A DNA stretch of 64,000 nucleotides from Siphonodentalium dalli (lineage: Eukaryota > Mollusca > Scaphopoda > Gadilida > Siphonodentaliidae), in the NCBI GenBank assembly GCA_032622095.1, contig CP136065.1, forward strand, positions 152,461,577 to 152,525,576. The letters run 5' to 3'. The notes below the pieces were generated by a model, which was not told the origin of the DNA, did not search any database, and was given only the letters and a program-made list of their open reading frames with translations. Shown here piece by piece: positions 1 through 12,092 of the stretch (within the stretch, counting starts at the first letter, position 1; the number at the start of each line of letters is the position of its first letter). A program made the translations under genes and the position numbers.

Positions 1-186
1 AGAATGTGAATTTAGTGATGCTACCCCGCATAGCGGGCTAGCATCACCAAATTCACCCTCTGCATGGGGACCTCATTCTGCTTACACCTCAGCAGAATGA
101 GGTTCCCAGAGGGTGAATTTGGTGATGCTAGCCCGCTATGTGGGGTAGCATCACTAAATTCACCCTCTGGGGACCTCATTCTGCAA
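1..186. mobile_element. Two copies of a short palindromic element (GTGAATTT/AAATTCAC family)
   Basis: Positions 94-186 form an imperfect palindrome of about 92 bp. It runs from CAGAATGAGG through AGAGGGTGAATTTGGTGATG and a TAGCCCGC core to the complementary AAATTCACCCTCT and CCTCATTCTG. Positions 9-83 are a second copy lacking its left end. Further copies lie at 22943-23031 and 23253-23345. They are short, hairpin-forming and non-coding, as expected for a foldback MITE. Confidence 0.6.
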
Positions 187-382
187 ATGATAGACACCCT
201 ATTTCAAGGCTTGCATAATACTAATTTGCATGTAAGTGCACTTTCAAGTGTCCCTTGTCACCGTATTGCCAATACTACTCTTAATTAAAATTAATTGCCA
301 AAACAGAATTTGGTTGATGGGCCGAAAATAAATTGGCCGAAATTGTCAACGAGCAACGTAACTTCACCAAGCAAACTTTCAG

Positions 383-1178
383 AAAATAAATATTTACACC
401 TCAACTTCAATTTTCAGCAATGAACTATCCATGATAAAACCAATGCTTGTTTGGCTACGGATTTACGTTTAAAATGACTCAATAACAACCCAACAATTAT
501 CAACACACACAGTCGAATCCGAAGCGATGGGATAGCGATCTCCGGTAAAATTATTAACTCCAGACTCCAGCCCGATGGCCGATGTAATTTGTAAACAAAT
601 GCCCTGATCACATCTAATGTTCTCGTGACAAATGCCATGTCATTAGCATTGCTATGAAGCTGAAAAATGTTAATAGGATTGTAATCGGGTAACACATTTT
701 ATTTATTTCCAATAAAATTAGCTATGTTGATCAGCCTGATTCATGATAATTTGTGTTCACAGAAACTATACACGTTGTCATGGACGCTCTTTCGAAAATT
801 GGACAAATGAAAAACGCGGCACGAACTTTGAGTGTTCAGTCGAGCGTTACAAAGACATGAATACGGCTGAACTGAACAGACATAAGTATAGTGTAGTGTC
901 CGTAAGAAGCAGAAACATGCAATATAGGCATCAACTACTTGTTCAAATGTTTCTAGCATTGAGTTTTCTAGTTGGTTTTTTCGTTCCGCGCTTTTGCGTC
1001 ATCCGGAGACGTCGTGTGGGGCGACGGTTATAGACTCGCCCATTTTTCTTAAAGTGTCACTACGCGATGTGAATCGTCTACTGCAACGTCTATGCACTGA
1101 TATATCAGGTCACGCGCTAGCCTCTCGACCAATCAAATGACCGCATTTCTACGAAAACTAAAGTAGTTGTAATTATAT
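383..1178. repeat. Dispersed 0.8-kb repeat, copy 1 (uninterrupted)
   Basis: This stretch aligns with 48863-51646 when the insertion at 49631-51573 is removed, with scattered substitutions and small indels. It ends at GTAGTTGTAATTATAT in both. No terminal inverted repeats or target duplications are evident, so the element class is unknown. A 26-codon frame at 780-860 (start ATGGACGCTCTTTCGAAA) lies just after a TTGTGTTCACAG acceptor-like site. The other copy keeps a longer version of it. Confidence 0.7.
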
Positions 1179-1556
1179 ACCTATATATATTTTGACGCAA
1201 AATCACCATAATTATACATGTACAATACTACTTATTATAAACAATGTTGATAATGTCTATTATGTGATGTTAAGGAGCTAAACATATACAACACTGTTAA
1301 TAAACCATTCTGACCCCTCGTGTTATATCTGATATGTCGTCTGCCGCTGTTAAGTGACTCTTCTTGCTGTATAGCTGTTGGCTATCCGTCCAAAGCTGCT
1401 AAAATCTCAAAACGTTCTACTTGATTCTTTCAGCTTTCGTGTAGCCTACATGAAAATCATTGCCATCAATACTTTCAAATTTCACATCGTCACCACCACA
1501 ACACAATTAAAACAGATAAGATTAACAGAAAACAGAAATATCAGCAGGGCCCTTAC

Positions 1557-1700
1557 CATCGCTCCAGGTAACAGGAGCATCTTTTTGAATGGAAGTGAAG
1601 TTAACCATGATGTCATCTCCTTCTTTATCGACCAAACTGAGTTGCATCACAACGGAATTGGCTTTGACAACTCTAGCATCAGCATCCACACAGTATGTAA
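1557..1700 (-). CDS. Cadherin-like gene, last exon in view
   Basis: The acceptor is CTTTTTTATTACAG and the donor is GAGCGATG before GTAAGG. The 144-nt exon is phase 1 at both ends, with 47 full codons. It reads Thr-Tyr-Cys-Val-Asp-Ala-Asp-Ala-Arg-Val-Val, then Val-Val-Met-Gln-Leu-Ser-Leu-Val-Asp-Lys-Glu-Gly-Asp-Asp-Ile-Met-Val-Asn-Phe, and ends Pro-Val-Thr-Trp-Ser-Asp. The 'Val-x-x-Asp-Lys-Glu-Gly-Asp' run is the A-D-x-D-E-G-D type loop of a cadherin repeat, in the right place after the linker in the upstream exon. The rest of this repeat must lie at lower coordinates. I found no convincing continuation in positions 1-1556. Confidence 0.72.
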
Positions 1701-4700
1701 CTGTAATAAAAAAGTACCGTTTTTGGAACTACTGTGGAGTTAAAATAAACCTTAATTCCTTCCCTGAATGGAATTTTTGTCAATCTATGAATAAATTCAT
1801 AAACTGGAGATGAAACGTTGACATTTTATAAAATAGGCAATTTAATCGCCAGTTACACTGTTAGAAATTCCCCCGTCAGGTTAACTGTGTCATACCGTGC
1901 AAAATCGCTTTTGACTGTGAAACATACGGTAAGGCTGCAGCACAAAACCGTTCAAGTAATTGGCAGACTGTAACCAGTAACTGTCAGATCGTGGTATTTG
2001 TTTACGATTCAACACCCTTCAATTAATATCAAGACCGTAACTAATAACAAATGTTTTTTTTTCACGGGTCAACACCAATTATTGCTCTTAATTTGCTAAT
2101 TTACCGTATAATTAGCCAAGTTCCCGTTGTGACAATATAATTTCCCGATAGAAATTACGATAATTGTTTTTATGAAACTTAAATCCTCAATGCATAAAGT
2201 GATAGAAAATACTTATGAAACTTTGAAGTTTGAAGTGAAACTTGTTATCTGGCTAGTGGAGTTTAATCAGGATTAAAGGCTGCGAATTTATGATGTGCAC
2301 ACTTATCACTGACTATAAATAATGGCTGTAAATAAAAAAAAAAGGATAACAACTAAAACGTTTACCCATTTAGTTTTTAGATTATATTTTATTACCATAT
2401 AATTAAAAAACTGAATGGTGAGCTTTTTCCTTACAAGTTGTACTAATTTCTACTATTCTAAAATAAGAATCGGGCATCCCCCTTTAACCCTTTACCCAAC
2501 AAACCGGCCAAAAACGTCCAAATAAAGCTTCAACAGCCTAAAATATCTTCGGTCTGTCTCAATAACACCATACAAATATGGATATCATTGGAACCGGTTC
2601 ATTGACCACATTGTGATGGTTACAGTTATGCCCTGTGCCAATGCATTCTCTTATATATGCGAGTCGACCATAGGTCGCCTCGCATATATAAGAGAATGCA
2701 TTGGCCTAAAAAATATCTTTTTTAACACTTTTTACCATTTTTTCTTACATTCTTTAACAATTTTATAATTTTTTCTTACATTTTTTAAAATATTTTTCTA
2801 CATTCTTTGACAATTTTATCATTTTTAATATGTGTTAAGCCAATGCATTCTCTTATATATGCGAGGCGACCTATGGTCGACTCGCATATATAAGAGAATG
2901 CATTGGCACAGGGCCGTTCTGTTGGGTAAAGGGTTAAGACACAAATGAACAAAGCTATCACAGTTGAAACTGAAATTTATGTACATTAAAAGGTAAAACA
3001 TACGAATGGCATACTTGTTGGTAACATGTAAGGTGTGAAATTGTCCAGTCACTTGTAAACACAGTTTATGTCTTGACGGGTCCGTGTGTACATGTACATC
3101 ACGACCAGGGATGTGGCTAGAGGGTCTCCGTTGGGGGGGGGGGGGGGGGGTGTCCACCTTGGGAAATTCCAACTGCACCCCTCCCCACTTGAGTCGGAAT
3201 CACACCAACACAACTTTTTGCATAATTCCATTTGCACCCCCCCCCCCCTTGAGTCGGAATCACACCAACACAACTTTTTGCATAATTCTATTTGCACCCC
3301 CCCCCTTGTACCTCATGCTCAGGCCTAATTTCCTATATATTCATAAGCCATGCTTCTATGTTCCCAGTATGAGAACATTAAGAATTTTAACCTGAAAATT
3401 TCCCCCAAAAAAACAACTAGTGGTCTAATTCCAGACAATGCACACAGCTACCGTCAACAGACCAGGAAACACCGGGCCGGTGTGAGAAAATTTTGAAAAC
3501 TATACAAGAAAATCGCAAATCCTAGCATCTAGACTGGCCTCAACTGAAGCTTTCCTAGTGTTGGAAAGTTCAAACCTCATGCCCCCCCCAGGTTGGAAAA
3601 TTCTTCAATTGATGACCATTTATGTCTACAAGTTTGACCAAATGTAGTAAAATATTGTTTTGCTAAACTAATTAGCAGTTTTGTATTGGCCATGTGGATG
3701 GGGCAATGACACACCGGGCCGACCATGGTTCGGCCCGGTGTGCGAAAATTTTGAAATCTGAACAAGAAAATCGCAAAATCCTAACATCTAGACTAGCCTC
3801 AAGCCTTCCTACTGTTGGAAATTTCAAACCCTAAACCCCCACTTAGGTTGGAAAATTTCCAACTGATGACAATTCCAATGTCAATGTTGACCAATTGTAT
3901 GACAATATTGTTTTCTTAAATTAACTAGAAGTTTTTGACTGGCCACGGGGGAGGGACCAGGACACAAGCTTTCCAAGTGTTGGAAATTTCCAACCTGTCA
4001 CCCCCCTAAGGTTGGAAAATGTCCAACTGATGACCATTTCTGTCAAAACTTTTGACCAAAAATAGGAACATATGCAAATATTGGTCGAAAAACAATAAAT
4101 TCCCCCCAATAAATTGTTTTTACCTGAAATTAGGAATTTCCAACTATTGAAAATATAGCTCTCTGCTGGGGGTGAGACACCCCCACACCCCCCTCTAGCC
4201 ACATCCCTGATCACGACACTATCAGTAACAGTCATAGCTAGTTGGATTGAAATATTCAAGACAATAGCAGACCCCATAATAACTGCGCGATGACATGGCG
4301 ACAACGTTCTCCTATAGTCACACATTTTTCGATAAATTTGGTATATAACATGATGCATCAAACTGTGTATACCACGGCACTATCAATATAAGTGAGTCAG
4401 AGATAGCTTGATAGGAACATTCTAACCAATAGTGGACTCCGTAAATTGCGTAATAACTTGGCGAATGGCGGCAGTGTTCTCATATCCACGCGTTTTGATG
4501 ACAATTGATGAAAGTCACGACCTCACAATATTATTCCGATTTAGTTTTTCAACTTGTCCATCAAACCCAAAATTATATAAGATATCTACTCTTAAGTTCA
4601 CAATTTATACCATTTTCAATTAAAATATCAATATAGTATATGTAACATTAACACCAACCAGCAAATCTGAAACTACATACACCATCATATTTTCTTATTG

Positions 4701-7700
4701 TATTATTTATTCAGGGACAGCAGGAAGACGACCAGTAGGTCATGCTGCTCCTGCACAATACTATTAATTCAAATCAATTCTTTGTTATTAATTCGTAATT
4801 ATTGTACAAATAAACATCTACATCTACATGATGCATCGATCCGTGTAATTGTAATATTTGTACTTGCAAGTTGGAATTGTATCTGTGATCATCCGTCTGG
4901 TCATTTGTTGTTGTTGATGTCGGAGCTTTTGTGAATTACTCCGGTGCGTTTATCGTCTTGTGTAAATGTATGTGCGTTGAAACAATGAGAACACTGTCAA
5001 CTGGATTGGACAGGTCAAGTTAAAAAAAAACTGACAATACTGTCATTGTTAACAGTCAACTTTCTAATATCTACGTTGTTGTTGATATTATTGTCTTTTG
5101 TAGTTGACATCAAAGCTCTTGTGAATTAATCTGGCGCGTGTACCCTCTTGTGTGAGTACATGTATCTGTTTTGATGCAGTCACAACACTGTTAATTTTAC
5201 AATTTCAACACTCGAGTCAAATCAAGTCAAGTTTGAGCCGAGTGTCGAATTTGCCGCATCGGATACAACATAGCTGCGGTGTTTCAGTGGAAAACTATCA
5301 ATTATTAAGCCATCTATCTGTCGGTTTTCGCAGATCAAGTCAGCCTTTTACAAAAAAAGAATAGTTTACAAGCGAACGATCGCAATTCGCAAACGAAAAA
5401 GACGACAATTCGTTAATGATGAATGTAATGAGATTGCAGTGTAACATAATTAATTACTGGATGCAAGCTGTCGGAATGCATTTCACTGTATGAACATGCC
5501 GAATAACTCAACCAGAATGATTTGCATTGAATACAAATACTTTGAATTTTGACGTCATGAACTTGTAATAAGCACAATTTTAACATACCATGCATTTTCA
5601 ACACAAAACAACGGTGATTCACCGTAAAACTGATGAAACTATATTGGACCTTCGGATTACTACGGTCCGATACCGTCAATACGACGGTGTGTTGTAACAG
5701 TGTACCTGCATATATGCTACATGTAGTATTTAATACATGTCCATCAAGCGAGTTAATATTTTTTTCTAAGATAGACAATTCCCGTACTAAAGAATAACAA
5801 AAAGATGGAATGTTAGGGCAATCCATTCGCCCCCAAAACCGAGCAGCTCGCTGCTGAAATGAATCCCAGTTAAAGATGGCTCGCCAAGAAGATCATACAA
5901 GTCATGTCACGTCGATGTACGTTGCGAACAAAGATTAATAGACTGGTGTTAAAGGTACTCAATCCGATCAGACGGTCCCCATATCACCAAGATACAATAA
6001 CAATAGCAACAACAACATTTCTTCAAAATACGCTTTAGTTATCAGAATCGATTAATTGCAACAAATAATGCTAACCACTGTCAACTATGGCATTCAAATT
6101 AAAAAAAACGTATTATTTATCAACATTTTGTTCAACGAAATATGGCCGTATTATCAATTGAGCATCACGAAATTTGGCCTTAAATTTTCGAGTTATCCAT
6201 CTTCATCCGCAATTTTGTCCGAGAACATCCGTTTGACGACATTTTTCTGGGCCACAAATAATTACAGATCTTGAGAAATAGCAAACTTCAAAAATTGATA
6301 TCTGATCACTCCGAGCTTTGATGGGTGGGTTCCTCGACTCGAACAAATGTTTTTTACCCCCAAAGCCAAAGAAATAGTAATTTAGGAGCGTTAATGCGGA
6401 TAATGCATATTAATAGTCCAATTATTCTTCGGACCATTTAAATGATGATTGGTAGAGAAGAAGCTGTATTCCACCTGTTGTTGCACATTAGCGGAACGTA
6501 TTTATTGTATGATAAATCATTTATCTATTCGTTGTCGTTTCTTTCTATGGTTTCTGATTTTCAACAAAAGTTACAAATACATAAAACAGTAATAAGTGCG
6601 CGATAGTTTCTCAGCTCCTCAATGTTAGAAATCGTTCAGAGATTATGTCCTTAAATTGTGATCGCCATATGGCATTAATTTTTTACTTATTAGTGGTAAT
6701 CAAATCGTTCGTCGTCGTGAAACGCGATAATATGTATCTATTGTCAGACAAAATACACTACTTTATCTCAGCAGAGCACCGAGTTATTCGGAGAGCACCG
6801 AACAATGGATACCGAATCGGAACCGTTAGGTATAAAATCGGAGTCGGATAATATTAAGACATATTATGTACATTTCGGGATTATTTAAACAAAATTCCAC
6901 ACAAAGAGCTCGGTAGAGAATCGGAACCGTCGCTTGTCTAGTTGCCATAACGCGGCATGAGGATACACCCGCAATGTCTTGTCGTTTCACACACACGAAC
7001 GTGTTTTGCTTGTGTATATCCCCTGGATATATGTGTATAACAAACCATGTCCGTATATCTCGATGTAGTTTACCTCACTGAAAATGTAAAAATTAATTTG
7101 CGACGAATTTCCCGAATATTTGCCATATAACTGGAAACTTGTTCTAAACATCTTCTTGGCAACTGCATGCATGGAGTTACAATCAACACCCTGATTGGCA
7201 TCTATCTTTGTCTGTGATATTATATTGTCTGACACATCTACAATGTAGACATATCTATTGAGTCCTGATCGACCCAATTAAAGGGTTAACTTACCAGTAG
7301 GATCCGGGATTTGCGTAATGGTAGGCACGAAATTGTTCAGGACGTTTACGGTGTATGTTGATACGACCGGAGTGTTGTCATAGTCATCGCTGCATGCTAT
7401 GTTCAAAAGGTACTGCCGAATGCCATCGTAGTTCAGTTGACCCTTTGTCGGTTCATATTTAATTTGAAACTCTGAAAAAAAGATAGGTATACGTAAACTG
7501 TTATTAATAACAAGTTTTGAGATATTGGTATACTTCATGTCATGTATGTTATGTTCTGGTATGCTTCATACAAAACATAATTCAGCCACTGCAGCTGTTG
7601 TGTTTTACTTATATATGGGAGGTCGTTTACACTTTATTGATAATTTCATTTAAATAATTAACAAGTGCGAAAACGGCATCCATACTTATCATTGAGAGAC

Positions 7701-10700
7701 AAAATTCACATTCATATAGTGAATTACGATTAAGCGTACAAGCGTAATTCAATACAAGCGTTGGCAGTATGTATTGCTGTTAAAAAAGTCACATCGGTTA
7801 AAAACCGCCATTGCATTATTTATTAAATTTAAGTTAATTTTTCATTAACAGAAAATGTTATTATGTAATGTATATATATAGGTCTAGCATATATGTCATA
7901 TTTAGTTATCAGCGAGTTTGCGATACCCGTCCGACGGGAACGGGTACGGGTAAATCGGTGAATATCGTCACGGTCACTTGGGTACTTTCAATGCAGCACA
8001 TAAAGGTAAAGCGATTTGGAACGGGTAGATGTGTCCCATTGACCGGTAACCTTTCACTACGACTTTCTAACTCAAAGGTTCGTGAATTCCACGAAATCCC
8101 AATCAGCTATGTGTTAACCTATTTATTACAAGATGTCATGGGCAAATATCATTGATAAAGTTGTCATTTTAAGCCAGGTTTTATGTTCAAATTCTCGAGG
8201 CGGCTTCTGGCACTTAGATAAATACGGAAGGCCGATCTTTTCACTAACAACTTTATTCACGGGTTGTGGTTAATAGAGTGAGTAGATGGTGCTATAGACG
8301 CCGCCTCTACCATTACAGTGACGTGGCTATAGATGGTCTCCGCGTTAGAAGGGGTGTCCACCTTTGAATTCTAATTACACTCCCTGAACCATATCAAATT
8401 CACAAGTTTGCGCGTAATTCCATTTGCAATCAGTTTCTGACAGGTCACTGGGAGGGACCGGGACACACCGGATTGACCATGTGAGAAACTTTTGAAATCT
8501 CAACATGAAATTTGCTAAATCATAGCATCCAGACTGGCATCAAGCTTTCCAATTGTTGAAAATATTGAGACCTGACACCCCAATATTTCCATTTGTAGTT
8601 TGGTCTAAAAACTACAAATTCTCCACTAAAAGATTGTTGGAAAATGAAACTACGAGAACAATTTCAACCTATTGTTGGTGTGAAATTTCCAACAAATCTT
8701 GTGTCATGTATATCACATTTCCAACTGTTGAACATTTGACCAAAGTTGGGGGGTGAAACACCCCTGACCCCTGTCGTCGCGTCCATGCCTCAACCCTGTG
8801 TACAAGGACATCAATATATCGTGGATTTATCCATGTATTGTACATTTGAATACAACCGTTTAGTTACTTTATCGCATGTGGGTGGGGACTGATTTCTCAT
8901 TTTAATATATATTTACCATCTGAACGGACATGGCGCATTTGAACCACAATACTGGTGTATATTGTAATGGGGATAATATAGGTTGCTACAGCCACGAAAT
9001 ACCTATACATACTCTGCAAAATCTAAGCATAATCAGAGCGACTTTCAGCTGTTTTCTGTGTTTCGCACATATGTGAAGTAAACGCTCCTTATTCAATCCG
9101 TATAATAAACAGACTACATTTTAACACCTTTAATCGTTACCAAGTTTAATTTTTCAACCTACCTCCGGGTTTAGACCCGACAAAGTCCCAAGTATTGGGA
9201 TAAATATTCCCTTGCCCGGACCCTTCGATCTGTTGAATGATTCCAAACCAATTAATGTTTACTTAATATGACAAAATATTCCCCAACTAAAATAAGCGAC
9301 AAATTCGGTCTTATATCTGACTGAAAGTACACGTATGACAGTATTAGATCCAGGTCTAAAACAATTCATTTAACACCGATAATTGGATGGAAAATTTAGC
9401 TATAACGTAATGGTATATTCATATACATAATCTATTTTCTAAACTGAAAATTCCAACCGATTGTCAACACTCGATCGGTCTATGACTTGTAGAATGTAGA
9501 AAATGTTACTAAGATGAGTGAAAGAAAAGCACCAACCCCTTCCATCTGCCACCTCGTCCTTGATGAAAGCAACTGATTATCCTGAGGCCCATCTAATCTA
9601 AATAAAAATTTCCAACAATCCATAACAGTAAGTATAACATCGGTCAATAAAGCGAATGCGACTAACAATCTATCAATATCATAATATCTTTTTTGTTGCA
9701 GTTGGCTCACCATACATTACCAGTCGATGTGATGAATTCTACCCGTAAAACAGTTTGCAATTACAAAACGTGTACCGGTACGGGTAGCTACCGTACGCGT
9801 ACCCGTACCAGTACCGGTTTGTAATAGCAAACTCGCTATCAACGTTTTATGAGCATAACAAAGCAGGGAACGATGTTAATTGATATCTTTATGTTATTGT
9901 TGTAACTGGAGGTTTTGAACCATAATGCATCATTAATAACTTACTTGTTGCGTCTCCTGGCTTTGCCGCAAAATCGAATGGTAGAACTGGTGGGTTACTG
10001 GACTTAATGTAACATTTAGGCTTTAAATCATTCTGAGTGTTTCTGTTGTCATCGGATGTCCCAAATTCTGCAATAAGGGTTGTTTTTTCTGTCGATTCGA
10101 TTATATCTTTCGTTCCAGGCATCGTACTGTCAAATGATATGGGCTGCGAAGCAAATAATCAAGCGATAAATCAATCAACTAAGCGAACCCCTCTAATCAA
10201 CGAGCGTGTCCTGCACGCCCGCCCCCTTTATAGTGCATGCATATATATATACGCGCGGGATTCAGGCCCTTTCTATGTGGTAAGCGGGATTCACACCCCG
10301 CTTTTATATAGCTGTATTCATAACCCGTATTAAATGGTATTCGGGATTAAAATAAAAGGCTGGTACCTATTTTGATGGCGGCAAATTGAGGGATTTTAAT
10401 GGCTAGAATTGACTTTTTATCCCGTTTTATCCTATTTCGGGTCTCATTCTGTTAACCGGGAACACGTTTGCCCGTGACACATACAAGTATTCGCTTATCA
10501 TAACTGGTATTCAGTATTCATTTTCCACCAGAATATTGAATTCAGCGGAACAAACCTTTGGTAAATCATAGCATAATAAAGACTACACTCTTTAAACAAT
10601 AGGTACTCTGTAGTACCTATACGTAGGTACAACAATTGTCCCATGGGGAGTACCAAAATATTGTACTCTGGCGTACCTAAAGTTTAAGTACTCCGATTTA

Positions 10701-12061
10701 GGTACCTATCCAGGTATTCTATTGGTACTCTGGAGTACCTAAAATTTAGGTACTCAGGAATAAAATGTAGGTACTCCGGTTTAGGTACTCTGGAGTACCA
10801 ATCCAGGTACTCTATTGGTACTCTGGAGTACTTAAAATTTAGCTCCTCTGGAGTACCTAAAATTTAGCTCCTCTGGAGTACCTAAAATTTATGTACTCTG
10901 GAGTACCTGTCTAGGTACTCTGTGATACCTGTCTGGTATACTCTGGAGTACTCTGGAATGGTGCCACGGCGTTTAGACATCGAATTAAGTACATAACCCC
11001 GATCGAGGTTCTTCGAGATCAGGTTATCAGTTACATGGACTCCCTCGCACAGTGCAAAATGAAATAATCCGCATTATATTAATAAATAAGAAATCTTAAT
11101 CAGGTTTGGGTCAGGATGTCCCTGACCTATTTCCTGCACGTGGAGTAAAATTTGTCAGAATGTCTGAAATAAAATCGGCCAAATTTCTTAATTTGTGTGT
11201 AATTAAAGTAAACATTATAAATCAGACATTTTAAACAGGTCTGGGTGAACCAACTATCGATCTATAATAGCCCAGTCGGCTAAAATAGACCAATCAGTCT
11301 TTCACAGCCAGCATGCATATGGGATAAGACGAGCAAACTTTTACGATAAATCGCAAAACAAATTTGCGATAAATCACAGACATCTTTGCGACAACTCGCA
11401 AACATTTTCGATAAATCTCAAACATATTTACGATAAATCGCAAACTGAGATTATTCAAAATAAACACATACAAATATTTATAAAAAAACAGAATTTCAAT
11501 AGTCAATAAATTTAGAGTTCCCTCTCCTTAATCGGTGAGCACTGTGTCAGGAAGACTGATCGGTCTATTTTAGCCCGATCAGGCTATTATAGTTCAATTT
11601 GTTGTTCACTCAGACCTTTCTTTATACCCATCATAAATATCGCGTAAATAATATGTAATTGTCAAAGTGAAAATGTATCGTTGACCACGTGATCGCCACA
11701 CCCAATCAGCTTGGGTCATCAATTTGGTACCTAGCAATAGTACCAAAAGCTTTGAATCTGAGACTGAAAAATACCATTTTATGACCGTAGTACCTATAGA
11801 TTAGGTACTAGACGGTACCTATATGAATCGTTATATTTAAGAATGAATGTAAGGTATAGCCCATAAGAACAGCTCTTTATCAGAATCAATCGGGTAGAAG
11901 ACGAGATTTATTCTGGTAGAGAACTATTCGCATGCTTTGACTTCGACTTATAGACCACAATTGACCGCATACAACGGGCTTAGCGGAAATCGACGTTGAG
12001 TAACACACAACCTGTGCGCTGGCGGAAATTGGAAACACCTTGGAAATTGGTGTGCTTTTCC

Positions 12062-12092
<31 letters not shown>

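Larger units (their letters stand above)
2488..2933. mobile_element. piggyBac-like non-autonomous element with TTAA target sites
   Basis: TTAA at 2484-2487 and again at 2934-2937 flanks termini beginning CCCTTTACCCAACA and ending GTTGGGTAAAGGG. TTAA duplication with CCC-starting inverted ends is the hallmark of the piggyBac superfamily. The 446-bp interior has no coding capacity. It carries two 69-bp palindromes and short T-rich direct repeats between them. Confidence 0.7.

Noticed and set aside
1420-1450. Possible terminal exon below the 1557 exon (acceptor TTTTCATGTAG, stop after eight codons)
   Set aside because: It would end a cadherin repeat in mid-fold after a 100-base intron, so a chance acceptor is more likely.
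5413-5826. Minus-strand open frame of 137 codons
   Set aside because: No domain, no splice context fitting the gene on this strand, and composition typical of translated AT-rich intron.
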